DNA from: Chamaelirium japonicum
Taxonomy: Eukaryota; Streptophyta; Magnoliopsida; Liliales; Melanthiaceae
DNA: 64,000 bases
Direction of reading: 5' to 3'
Assembly (NCBI GenBank): GCA_947650365.1
Contig: OX393549.1
Location: 37,343,098 to 37,407,097 of the forward strand
Shown: piece after piece, positions 56,401 to 64,000 of the stretch
Layout: every line of letters starts with the position of its first letter
Position numbering within the stretch: the first letter of the stretch is position 1
Made by a program: the position numbers and the translations under genes
Notes under the pieces: model-generated
Database searches by the model: none
What the model saw: only the letters and a program-made list of their open reading frames with translations
What the model was told of the DNA's origin: nothing

Positions 56401-57082
56401 GTTCGCTTCTCCCTTAGACCATGACGGTCAGCGTGAGCTTCGGGACCTCCATCTGATTCTCCAGGCGGCCTCGTTCCGACCGGTCAAAGATGAGGTTCGT
56501 TGGAGTGGCAATTCCTCAGGACTTTTCTCGGTTAGATCCTTCTACGATCATCTCCTTCCACGGGTGCAGAGGCACGGCCCGTCAAAGGCTATATGGAAGT
56601 CCAAGGCTCCCTCAAAGGTTCAGATTTTTTCCTTGTTGGCTTCGAGGAATAAGATTCTGACGAAGGCCAACCTGATTAGGCGTCACCACCCACAGACAAC
56701 AGATGCTTCTTGCACATTCTGCACTTCGGAGGAGGAGACTACATCGCACCTGCTGCTTGGGTGCCCTTTCGCGAGGGTTCTGTGGGATCATTTCGAGAGC
56801 ATGGCAGGACTTTCTTCGCATCCCCGGTCCCTTAGAGGGCTCTGGACTTCTTGGAGGAGGAGGAGAATTCCGGTGGCGATTCGGAAGCCATGGGACGTTT
56901 TGGCCATGGCGATACTCTGGGTTATTTGGCTCGAGCGGAATAGCAGAATTTTCTCTGGTAAGTCGGCAGGGCAGGATAAGCTGCGGATTTCGGTGATCTC
57001 TTTCTTCCGCGCTTGGATAGCGCCTTGGAGGGATAAGCTTGGGGTGGAGGCTGACATTTTTTGTAACAGACTTTTATCTTGA
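53453..57082 (+). CDS. LINE ORF2: endonuclease and reverse transcriptase
   Basis: I start at MKILSWNVRG (53453), 50 bp after ORF1, giving 1209 residues; an in-frame ATG at 53417 adds only hydrophobic residues. The AP-type endonuclease (1-about 230) keeps WNVRG, QESK, YGPTD, GDFN (about 140) and SDHAPI (about 223). Reverse transcriptase (about 430-720) has GPDGFPMSF, LLPKKS, RPISLSNCLYKII, IDFERAFD (about 580), KQGCPLSPYLF and YADD (about 684). The C-terminus has a zinc-binding CTFC..H..C region and lacks RNase H. The protein would nick target DNA and prime reverse transcription there. No stop or frameshift breaks the frame, so this copy could be recent and a source of enzyme for the other copies. 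Confidence 0.92.
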   Translation: MKILSWNVRGLGKSEKRRAASSFASIHEVDIICIQESKRENPTSHFFRSLSTRKIAKWEAKDATGASGGILIGYSDDLFLLKSTNVGVFSLSLVLQNRLDGLEWMLSSVYGPTDHSRGDDFWTELSLLRTNFRGPWVLVGDFNVTRGAGERLRSGGDASAMRAFSLFIRHQELVDLPLTGRTFTWSNKREDPILARLDRFLISSEWDVQFPGSIQTGLASCVSDHAPILLATDSIAPVRPPFRFESIWSMEDGFKSILADWWSEAGQTENSALNMVRKLRYVKKKLQYWSKSHFGNVLRQKASILAEIQALEVKGESATLSPPESVRLKELNESLVLVLRKEEEMWRQRSKEQWVKSGDANTSYFHRVANARRRKNFLTSLRHEDRELSTTAAILEASTSYFKSSFLESDAPTGISFDWEGVDFPRLPSGSSIDADFSDDEFRRAVFQSKGDGAPGPDGFPMSFYQEYWDMLASDLCRLLRDFFSGKVRLHCLNHSWIILLPKKSSAESIRDYRPISLSNCLYKIISKVLANRLADNISLLVSPSQTAFIKGRLILDSVAAAHEAIFHLRESGEEGVLLKIDFERAFDQVRWDFLLNLMRAKGFSSGWLSWIREILSSSKLSCLINGEQGRDFKVYKGLKQGCPLSPYLFILVVDVFDAAVRKANAEGLVRGVGGHGWTTSNLHYADDSLLFTVACPFQMVSLKILLYGLELTSGLKINFQKSSLYYIGSGDAGGGLARLLNCKVASLPMRYLGLPISDRALRREDWEQLILRIERRLEGWKGRFLSSGGRLVLVNSVLSSIPCYYLSFYYLPSWVIDRIDRIQRSFLWHGVDAAGGYNLMRWDQVCLPKKMGGLGVLDLRRFNISMLEKWWWRLQQGTGGSWRDVILAKYFRRFSPLQARGRLSGRISHFWRGILKVKDLYREATTLVLGDGRDIRFWRDTWLGDRPLEHLFPALFAMVRNKGASVRSQASRRRGYIEWRLRFASPLDHDGQRELRDLHLILQAASFRPVKDEVRWSGNSSGLFSVRSFYDHLLPRVQRHGPSKAIWKSKAPSKVQIFSLLASRNKILTKANLIRRHHPQTTDASCTFCTSEEETTSHLLLGCPFARVLWDHFESMAGLSSHPRSLRGLWTSWRRRRIPVAIRKPWDVLAMAILWVIWLERNSRIFSGKSAGQDKLRISVISFFRAWIAPWRDKLGVEADIFCNRLLS

Positions 57083-57257
57083 GTGATTAATGGTTTCTGG
57101 TTAGGGTCTGCCAAACCCTCCCTCCGTTTGGAGGGGTTCTCAAAAAAAAAAAAAAAAAAATAGTAGTGAGCCATGGGATTTTATTTCAAGCACTTTAAAA
57201 GAATTCTATAGCATTGTATCTAGTTTTCAAAAGAAGCATGTTCGTCCCTTATCGGTG

Positions 57258-57465
57258 ACCGAAGCTCCGGTGAATGACCGTTGTAACTATAACGATCCTA
57301 AGATAATATAATTTCTTATCGGATCAATTTCGATTGGCACAGAAGGCGTAAGAATCTGGGCACTATATATCTCAGGGAGAGGTTCGGTGAAATAAACATG
57401 TTTGTTCAGATGCAGATTATCGATATCTGGACAGAAAGATCCTATGGATTAATCCTTTTTTGTGC
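57258..57465 (+). pseudogene. Nuclear fragment of plastid 23S rRNA
   Basis: GACCGAAGCTCCGGTGAATG, GTAACTATAACGATCCTAAG, GAAGGCGTAAGAATCTGGGC, GGTTCGGTGAAATAAACATG and CTGGACAGAAAGATCCTATG follow the conserved peptidyl-transferase-proximal part of bacterial/plastid 23S rRNA in order and spacing. Many differences from the conserved sequence are C to T or G to A, as in methylated nuclear copies. About 200 bp remain; it is not functional rRNA. Confidence 0.82.
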
Positions 57466-57509
57466 AGCTTAAGAGGAGAGTAAAGAAGGTCTCCTTCCGT
57501 GCGCGTGCG

Positions 57510-57511
<2 letters not shown>

Positions 57512-57592
<81 letters not shown>
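57512..57592. repeat. (GA)40 microsatellite
   Basis: An uninterrupted GA repeat of about 80 bp. Confidence 0.97.
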
Positions 57593-57594
<2 letters not shown>

Positions 57595-57954
57595 AATCTG
57601 ATAGAGTTAGAAGTATAATTTTAGGTTAGGACTTATGGACCAAGGGACAGTCTTAAAAAAAAGATTTTATATTGAAAAGTAGGACCGACCCCTACTTAAA
57701 GGGATGGCTAGTTATGTCCTAGCTCAGCCACATGGGGTAGGTCCAAACCACCCCTTGAGTGGCCTATGACAGCCGGCAGGGGTAGCCCCCATCGATAAAG
57801 ACCACCTGGGTGCTATCTCATCAGAAGCTTGCTAACACATGTGCCTTGTTCGAAGTAGATTCAAAAGGATTGGTGAAGAGTTCTCCAACTTAATCTTGAT
57901 TTGTAACTGTAGCACTATCTTCATCCATAAGAAATTTTATTTCATTTTTTTGCC
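57593..57954. other. Intergenic sequence
   Basis: No gene or RNA seen. Confidence 0.4.
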
Positions 57955-59133
57955 AGAAATTTCTAAGAAATGGAACAAAAATTATTAATAATTTAATAAA
58001 CAACATAAAAGTTGTATAATTGAAAAACAAGAAATATTACGCCATCTCAAATGGCGTAAATACACGCCATCTCAAATGGCGTAAAGTATTTACGCCATTT
58101 GAGATGGCGTAAAACTGAAGGGACAAATTAAAATACCAAATTTGCCCTTTCTTTATGCCATTTCAAATAACGTAAGGTCCTAATAAGTGTTAGGATTTAG
58201 GTTAGGGTTTATGTTTTAGGGTTAGGGTTTAGATATTAAGGGTTTAGGGTTAGGGTTTAGGGGTTAAGGTTAGGGTTTAGGATTTTTGGGTTAGGGTTTA
58301 GGGTTTGAGGGTTTAGGTTTTAGGGGTTTAGGGTTTAGGTTTAGGGTTTACGGGTTAGGGTTAGGGTTTAGGGTTTTTGGTTTTAGGGTTTAGGATTTAA
58401 GGTTTTAGGGTTTAGGGGCTAGGGTTTAGGATGTTACATTGACGAAGTTAAAAAATATTTTTTTTTAACCTAAACCCTAAACCCCTAACTTTTTACCGTC
58501 AAACTGAAACCCTAAACCCTAAAACCCTAAACCTAACCCCTAATCCCTAAACCTAAACCCTAACCCTAAACCCTAAACCTAATCCCTAAAACTCGAAATC
58601 CGAAACCTAAAACCCTAAACCCTAACCCTAACCCTAAAACCCTAAACCCTAAATCCTATAACCTAAAACCCTAAACCCTAAACCCTAACCCTAACCCTAA
58701 CCCGAAAACCCTAAACCCTAACCCTAATCCTAACCCTAACCCCTAACCCCTAAACCCTAAACCTAAACCCTAACCCTAAACCCCTAAAATCTAAACCCTA
58801 AAACCATAAACCCTAAACCCTAACCCTAAAACCTAAAACCTAAAACCCTAAACTCTAAACCCTAACCCTAAAATCCTAAACCCTAACCCTAAATCCTAAA
58901 ACTTATTAGGACTTTACGCCATTTGAAATGGCATAAACTATTTATAGGGAATTTACGCCATTTGAAATGCGTAAAGAAGGGCAGTTTTGGTATTTTAATT
59001 TACCCCTGCAGTTTTACGCCATCTCAACTTTACGCCATTTGAGATGGCGTATTATTCCTTTTTTCTCAATTTTTCAAATTTTGTTCTGTTTATTAAATTA
59101 TTAATAATTTTTGTTCCGTTTCTCAAAAATTTC
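57955..59133. mobile_element. Inverted-repeat element with telomeric repeats and hairpins
   Basis: Arms of about 240 bp (57955-58195 and 58895-59133) mirror each other, including GGAACAAAAATTATTAATAA and TTAAAATACCAAA. Each arm carries hairpins of the type TTACGCCATCTCAAATGGCGTAA (left at about 58037, 58062, 58090, 58156; right at about 58911, 58950, 59011, 59029). The centre is degenerate (TTTAGGG)n then (CCCTAAA)n. TTTTTTGCCA precedes (to 57954) and follows (to 59145) the element; this may be a target duplication, but it leaves two unpaired bases on the right. Confidence 0.75.
58190..58895. repeat. Converging plant telomere-type repeats
   Basis: Degenerate TTTAGGG units run to about 58437, then a 30-40-bp spacer, then degenerate CCCTAAA units from about 58466. 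The G-rich strands run toward each other. Units vary (TTAGGG, TTTTAGGG), so this is not a young telomere tract. Confidence 0.88.
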
Positions 59134-59999
59134 TATTTTTTGCCACTCTAGCAGCAAATAATGGTCGAAAAGTGGTTGTCTTCTTATTTCCACTTCCAAG
59201 CCATAGCATTCTATTCATTTCTCCTTGCTTGGTTCGCGTGTGTTTTATGAACAGGGATTGTTCATTGTTGATTGTTGGGTATGGTTAAATATAATGGGGG
59301 AGTTAGTGAACGCTCTCCGACAACAGATCTGGTTTAGCTAAAGGACAAACAAATGCTGTGGATGAAATTGTCCTCCACAGTATTTTAAATTTTCATTTGA
59401 ATGCCATCGTTTTTGTTGAAAAAAACCGAACCTAATAGTACCTTTGTCGTTGGAGCTTCTCGCCTGCGCTGCTCGTCGCTGCCGAATTGAATCGAAACAT
59501 AACCCTAAACCTAAGATTTATAGGCCATGGGATGAACCCTAGACCTAGGAATCCTAAACTTAACCGAACCCCACCGTCCGTTGTTCCTTCTCGTCTCCAT
59601 TGCTTGGCCCCGCCCAGGTAGCGGAGAGCACCTGCAACTTGAGGTCGCACCCGCTGCCGCTGCCACCACCTCTACTGCTCATGCCCTTCTCCGCCATCGC
59701 TACTGCTCACATTCGAGAAAGATGGGAGAAGGAGAGTAAGTGGGGGTATTTTCGCGTTTCTGAACAAAAAATGTCAGGGGCCTATCGTTAAAAACAAATG
59801 CTACAGATCATTATCGTTAAAAGGATTTGTGTTGCTGGGGACGTATCACACATTTACCCAAATGTAAAGGGGTTATTAGCTTAAGGCCCATCTAACTACC
59901 TTTGTAGTTTGTAAACCCCCTCAAACTGTTTCGTAGTATGTTAGGTCCCTCCCTCACTTATTTTTTAAAGGCCATTTTGCCCCTCTAACTACCGTTGTA
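59134..59999. repeat. Dispersed repeat, partner of 45.8 kb
   Basis: CCCTAAACCTAAGATTTATAGGCCATGGGATGAACC and the ACCGAACCCC(A)CCGT patch match the repeat near 45900. The right end (GGGGACGTATCACACATTTACCC, about 59837) resembles the (A)CCTATCAC(A) ends of the family at 48875. The short GC-rich frames are not credible genes. Confidence 0.45.
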
Positions 60000-61015
60000 G
60001 AACCAGATCTATAGTTGTTTTTTTTAATTGCATTGTATAGTAAAGGCCCAAATAGTAGATCCAAAACACTGTAGCTGCTACAGTGATTTTATTGTAGCTG
60101 TAATATTTCAAAGCATAAATTTGGGTGCTACAGTGATTTGCGATCGCGCCTGCAGAATAGAGGTTATGCCAAATCCGATCGATTGGCTGAAAGTCCAATC
60201 TATCGGATATGACCGCACCTGCAAGGCAGAGACTTTCCAAAGTTCGATCGTTTGGACACGAGACCTAATCAATCAGAAGTACGCATGTGAGCCCCCGATG
60301 CCCTAGATCAGACTCTCCAGATCTACTGCAAGATTATAACAACTTGCATATGCTTGGGAGGCTATATAATAGTGTTTCTCTTAAAGAAACGCATCCAAAT
60401 TTTTGCTTGAAGTTCATCATCCTTGGGAGAAGATCGAGAGAAAAAAAAGAAGAGAAGCTACCATGGTCCATCGTCACCTTAGTCGTGAGCGACTAATCCT
60501 CTTTTAGGGCTTCGATGAATTCCTAGCTAGGTTCTAGTTTCTTTTACGTCTTTTAGGTTTTGTAATTCCAATTAGAGAACCGCTAGACAAAGATCTTTTA
60601 ATTTTAAATCCATTGTTTATCTCCTTCGTTTTGCATATGTTAATTGAAATCTATATCGTTGGAATTGAATAGAACCGATCTTTATCTTGCTCCACTCGTT
60701 TATTGCTTCTTATCATCTTGCAAGAGGTGTGCCTTGCCTAGGAAGATGGTCCGTGCCCTAAAAAGATGGACCGTGCTAAACTAAGATGACGCATGCCACG
60801 TGCACGATGATAGAGTATCATTTGCTTTAACTATTATTCTTAGATGAGATGGGTTATGCTAAGGGGAGACGATCCATGTCCCTAAAGGATAGATCGTGCC
60901 GATCGAAGAAAATCCATGCCATTTAAGATAATAACTACTATAATATCCGTTACAATTTCGGTTGTAACGGGTTGAAACACTCCATTGAAACTTACAAATC
61001 CTAATCAGTATAATT
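60000..61015 (+). mobile_element. LTR-like sequence
   Basis: A promoter-like TATA (GGCTATATAATAG, about 60360) is followed by a GATCGAGAGAAAAAA leader, a TTAGGGCTTCGATGAATTCC string and a T-rich tail, the layout of many plant gypsy LTRs. TGCTACAGTGATTT (about 60127) and CTACAGTGATTTTATTGTAG (60076) recall the hairpin family at 48875. Borders are not defined. Confidence 0.4.
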
Positions 61016-61240
61016 CAATTGCTTAGTTGGGTGGATGGGTGTGTATGGGTGTGTGTGTGTGTATGTGGGTGGGTGGGTTAAGGGGGTGCGTGGGTATATG
61101 TGTGTGGTTAGATGTGTGTGTGTGTGTATGTACGCGCGCTCTCGCGCGTGTGTGTGTGTGTGGTTGGGTGGGTGTGGGCGGGGTGCTGGGGTGGGTGGGT
61201 TGTGTGGGTGTGGGTCAATGTGTGTGAGGGAAATTTTCAT
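61016..61240. repeat. GT-rich low-complexity DNA
   Basis: (GTGTGG)n/(GGGT)n sequence with an inner GCGCGCTCTCGCGCG palindrome at about 61133. Similar DNA occurs at about 61725-61830. The Val/Cys/Gly ORFs are artefacts. Confidence 0.85.
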
Positions 61241-61720
61241 GTCGGTCTTGATCAAAAACTTCGTCCTATAATTCTTGGTGGATTTAGATGGTTTGTAAGT
61301 TTAAGAGATTAGAGAGTAGAGAAAAAGAGAAAGAGATGACACGTGGAGTTATTGTTGAAGTTCAGTCTTGCGACCTAAGTCTTTGGGGCAGAGGTGTCAC
61401 CTAATTTCCACTATAATGAATATAAAAGGAGAGGAACGTTGTTTTGACAAGCCGAGAGAAGCTTTTTACAGTGGAGCTGCACGGAGCAACTAGAAGAGAA
61501 CAAGAAGGGGAGATGTGAGCTCTGGCTCTGGAATCCTCTCCTCCGTTGATCGAATGACCAACCCCTTTTTTCTGAATGCCATGGGGGTCATTTTATAGCT
61601 GAAGCCTGTGTTGATATAACAGTGCCGAGGTGGCGCTAGGTGATCCTGGACCTGGGCTTGCCTATTTGGACCGTAGCGCGAGCTCATATAAGTCTGGTAC
61701 AATTTTTGCACCCCCACAGG
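61241..61720. repeat. Dispersed repeat family copy 3
   Basis: GAGATTAGAGAGTAGAGAAA, TTGTTGAAGTTC and AGCCGAGAGAAG-like strings are collinear with 24225-24400 and 21290-21440. No coding content. Confidence 0.4.
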
Positions 61721-62197
61721 TGTGCTTGCGTGCATGTGGGTTGGTGGTTGTGTAGGTGTGAGTGTAGGGTGGGTGGGTGTGCATGTGTGTGTATGGATGC
61801 GCATGTTTGTGTGTGGTTGTAGATGGGGGAGGGTGGGGATGAGGGATATTTTATTTATTTTATAGGGATTGATTAGGTCAACAGGGGTTTAATGTACATC
61901 TTTCAGACTGGGTCTTAACTCAAACCAAACTATTGTCGAGATTGGTGCCTAAAAACATCTTCTATAAAGGCCTTATCACCGGCTCCTCCAAAATTAATTG
62001 ATGGTGTAGATTTACAACATAGGGATGGTTTTATCTTTGGTTGAAAATAAAAATATGTGATTTTAACAAGTTTATCTTATGTGCTTTGAACTGTACACAA
62101 AGATTATTTTTAGAACTTTTCACATTTAAAAACTTAGTCCACGTTGCCCCTAGGTAGTATGGTAGAAGCATATATAACTAAGAAGCTCCTCTATCTT
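61721..62197. other. Intergenic sequence
   Basis: A GT-rich run, then AT-rich DNA without a gene. Confidence 0.4.
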
Positions 62198-62540
62198 TAG
62201 GGATGGCAACGGTGCGGTTTAAAACCGTGAACCACGGAAAACCGCACCGCATGGTGCGGTTTTGGTTTGCCAAAATATAAAACCGTCGTGGTGCGGTGCG
62301 GTTTCGGTTTGCAGTTTCGGTGTTGCGGTGCGATTTTGGTTTTACCCAAAACTGCAAAAAACTATACCGTTTAGACTATTATAATGTTAAACCGCGGTGC
62401 ACCGCACCACACTGCACCGTACGGTGCGGTTTCGGTTTTATATATGGTACACCATTGCGGTGTAGTGCGGTTTCGGTGTCGCGGTTCAGTGTTGCGGTGC
62501 GGTTTCGGTTTTGTCCAAAACCGCACCGTTGCCATCCCTA
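62198..62540. mobile_element. hAT-like MITE, GTGCGGTTT type
   Basis: Ends TAGGGATGGCAACGGTGCGG and CCGCACCGTTGCCATCCCTA are exact mirror images; flanking octamers TCTATCTT and TATATCTT (7 of 8). The 343-bp body repeats GGTGCGGTTT(C/T)GGTTT. The ORFs over it are repeat artefacts. Confidence 0.9.
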
Positions 62541-62644
62541 TATATCTTACTGTTTGGAATGAGAAAGAGAAGATTTTGTCATGCACTTGAGTTAGGTATA
62601 GCATTGCATGGTACACCACACGTATGCGCGGTGTGGGCTGTAGG

Positions 62645-63062
62645 TAGGGCTGGCAATTTTGGACCCGACACGACCATATACAAAGTTAGCAAGTCTGGGT
62701 CAAGGTTAAACGGGTCGGGTCCGGGTTTAGGGTCTGGACACGGTAGACCTGGGAAGATCTGTTTAAAATTCAACGGTCATGTCGGGTCGGGTCTACCCGT
62801 AATCCGATAGCGTAATATGTAGTACCAGAGGGTCTATCGGGTCAGGTCGGGTCGAGTCAGACTGGGTCGGATCAGATCAACTGAATAGATCCGTGTGGTA
62901 AACGGTCTAACAGGTCTGCTCGTTTATAAACGGGTCGGATATGGGTTTAGGATCTAGACACGATTAGTTAAACGGGTCGGGTCCGGATCTAGGGGTTTTG
63001 GACACGACCCGAAACTAGGCATGACACTAAACCCGACACGTCACGACCCGTTGCCACCCCTA
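62645..63062. mobile_element. hAT-like MITE
   Basis: Ends TAGGGCTGGCAAT and GTTGCCACCCCTA, flanked exactly by GCTGTAGG (62637-62644, 63063-63070). The 418-bp body is a reversed relative of the copies at 25520 and 41718. Confidence 0.92.
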
Positions 63063-63376
63063 GCTGTAGGGTGTTGGTAGGCGCACTTACGCATTGGCGT
63101 GTGTCACTTGAGGAGTCTTTCCTTTTGGTTAACGTTTAGTCTGTTTGGGTTAACTTGAGTCTGGTTCAAGATCAGTTGACTTGGTGGACCACCCAGTGGG
63201 CTGACTCGAGTGCGGGTATGAGTTCGAGCCTAATTGATTTCACCCGTTGGGCCATAGGCCCATAGGCCACTGGTGGGCTTGGCAGTTTAAACAGCTACTC
63301 TTTGGGCTGCCTTTGGCATCCAGAAGCGGTTTGTCGGTAGCCCTACAGAAATCTCACTTAGTGAGAGCACTGGGAG
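63063..63376. other. Intergenic sequence
   Basis: No gene is supported; the frame from 63247 runs into the next repeat. Confidence 0.4.
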
Positions 63377-63900
63377 TAGGGCTGTTAATGGGCTCGGACC
63401 AGCCCGAGGCCTACTGGACCGAGCCCGATTTGGGCCAAGTATGGACAGAGTTAGATTGGGCTTTGGGCCGAACTAGGTTCGAACATTCAATCCCGACTGT
63501 GGCTAAGTATGGACAACCACTAACCCGATCCGAAGCCCGGAATATTTTAATTTTAATTTTTATATACAATGAATACATAATTTTAAAAAAACCCACGTTA
63601 CAAATATCAATGCTTCGAACTTTAGGAGCACTATTTCACATATATCATTTTAATGTATATCATAATCAATGCTATTTCCTATTTTTATTGTGTAATCAAG
63701 AGGAGAAAACAATTTAGGCATATACCGTGCTAGAAATTAATACGGTCTTAATTTGGGCCGGGTTTAGGCTTGGGTTTCATAAAAAATATTTCGGGCCGGA
63801 TTTGGATCAAGTCCGAAAATTTTTATTTGGGCTCGGACCGGGTATGAACACACACTCATAAGTTTGGACCGGGCCTGGACATGAAATGTTTAACACTGGT
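63377..63900. mobile_element. Probable hAT-like element
   Basis: Left end TAGGGCTGTTAATGGGCTCG with GGCCGGGTTT / GCCCGAG words as in the 38115 element; right side GGGCCTGGACATG..TTTAACACTGGT is only partly inverted. GTGAGAG occurs at 63361-63367 and 63901-63907, which could be a target duplication if the element begins a few bases earlier. Confidence 0.5.
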
Positions 63901-63945
63901 GTGAGAGTATAATAAATATAAAGCATGCAGCGGTACAAACAGACT

Positions 63946-64000
63946 GGTGTCGTGGTGTAGTTGGTTATCACGTCAGTCTAACACACTGAAGGTCTCCGGT
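63946..64000 (+). tRNA. tRNA-Val (anticodon AAC), cut by the window end
   Basis: Begins GGTGTCG (acceptor strand), then a D arm (TGGTGTAGTTGGTTATCA, also pol III box A), an anticodon stem TCAGT/ACTGA closing the loop CTAACAC with anticodon AAC, a variable loop and the first bases of the T arm (TCCGGT). It matches plant tRNA-Val(AAC). The T loop and 3' acceptor strand lie beyond the window. The upstream flank is A/T-rich (AATAAATATAAAG, about -37) with a CAA at about -9, as usual for plant tRNA genes. Confidence 0.93.

Larger units (their letters stand above)
53091..57160 (+). mobile_element. L1-type LINE, nearly complete
   Basis: Begins within ORF1 (zinc knuckle), carries a full-length ORF2 and 3' UTR, and ends in a poly(A) of 19 at 57142-57160. 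TAGTAGT flanks both sides (53084-53090 and 57161-57167), preceded by A in both cases, a short target duplication. The loss of the 5' end fits incomplete reverse transcription. Confidence 0.88.

Noticed and set aside
58190..58895. A true chromosome end
   Set aside because: The repeats are degenerate, change orientation in the middle and are followed by kilobases of ordinary DNA.
59600..59791. Short GC-rich ORF as a gene
   Set aside because: It belongs to a dispersed repeat with a relative near 45.9 kb, and the reading frame is not shared between copies.
61016..61271. Cysteine/valine-rich ORFs
   Set aside because: They arise from GT-rich low-complexity DNA on one strand and Thr-His repeats on the other.

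Overview
This is nuclear DNA from a land plant, probably a monocot. The evidence is TTTAGGG-type telomeric repeats, a nuclear copy of plastid 23S rRNA, a plant WNK kinase gene with plant-type introns, plant L1-type LINEs and a plant tRNA-Val(AAC). The very GC-rich, intronless EF-hand gene at 49863 has the base composition usual for commelinid monocots. That last step is inference.

Only three conventional host genes are clear. (1) A WNK-type serine/threonine kinase runs from 27020 to 37026 in eight coding exons, with a 7.3-kb first intron full of transposable elements. (2) A small single-EF-hand calcium-binding protein of the KIC/PBP1 type lies at 49863-50225. (3) A tRNA-Val(AAC) starts at 63946 and is cut by the window edge. 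Gene fragments include an ADF-like piece (about 14921-15000), an RNase H piece (about 45146-45396) and an unidentified exon-like piece (about 42743-42845). No pathway links the host genes.

The rest is mostly mobile DNA. Two L1-type LINEs of one family have long open ORF2 frames (983-4748 and 53091-57160). The first is fused at its 5' side to an RNase H fragment, and both parts lie inside one 15-bp target duplication. A minus-strand relative at 22310-22846 ends in a 109-unit TA repeat where a poly(A) tail would be expected. Other retroelements are a solo LTR (5151-5963), SINE copies at 19.2-19.6 kb, and a 791-bp minus-strand retroposon with a 14-bp target duplication (39972-40762).

DNA transposons are abundant. 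hAT-like elements with TAGGG(G/C)-type ends and 8-bp target duplications occur at 18376, 25520, 38115, 41718, 62198 and 62645, with two further 8-bp-TSD MITEs at 39475 and 41031. Helitron-type 3' ends (hairpin followed by CTAG) lie at 16701 and 43191, with a decayed one near 7575.

Two groups of elements stand out. One is a set of foldback elements embedded in TA microsatellites, three of them in the WNK first intron, built from four copies of one module in alternating orientation. The other is a set of three unrelated inverted-repeat elements (19785, 48875, 57955) that each carry an internal series of 20-25-nt hairpins. The one at 57955 also holds converging telomere repeats.

Coordinates of element ends were read by eye. 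Ends with a matching target duplication are firm; the others are approximate.
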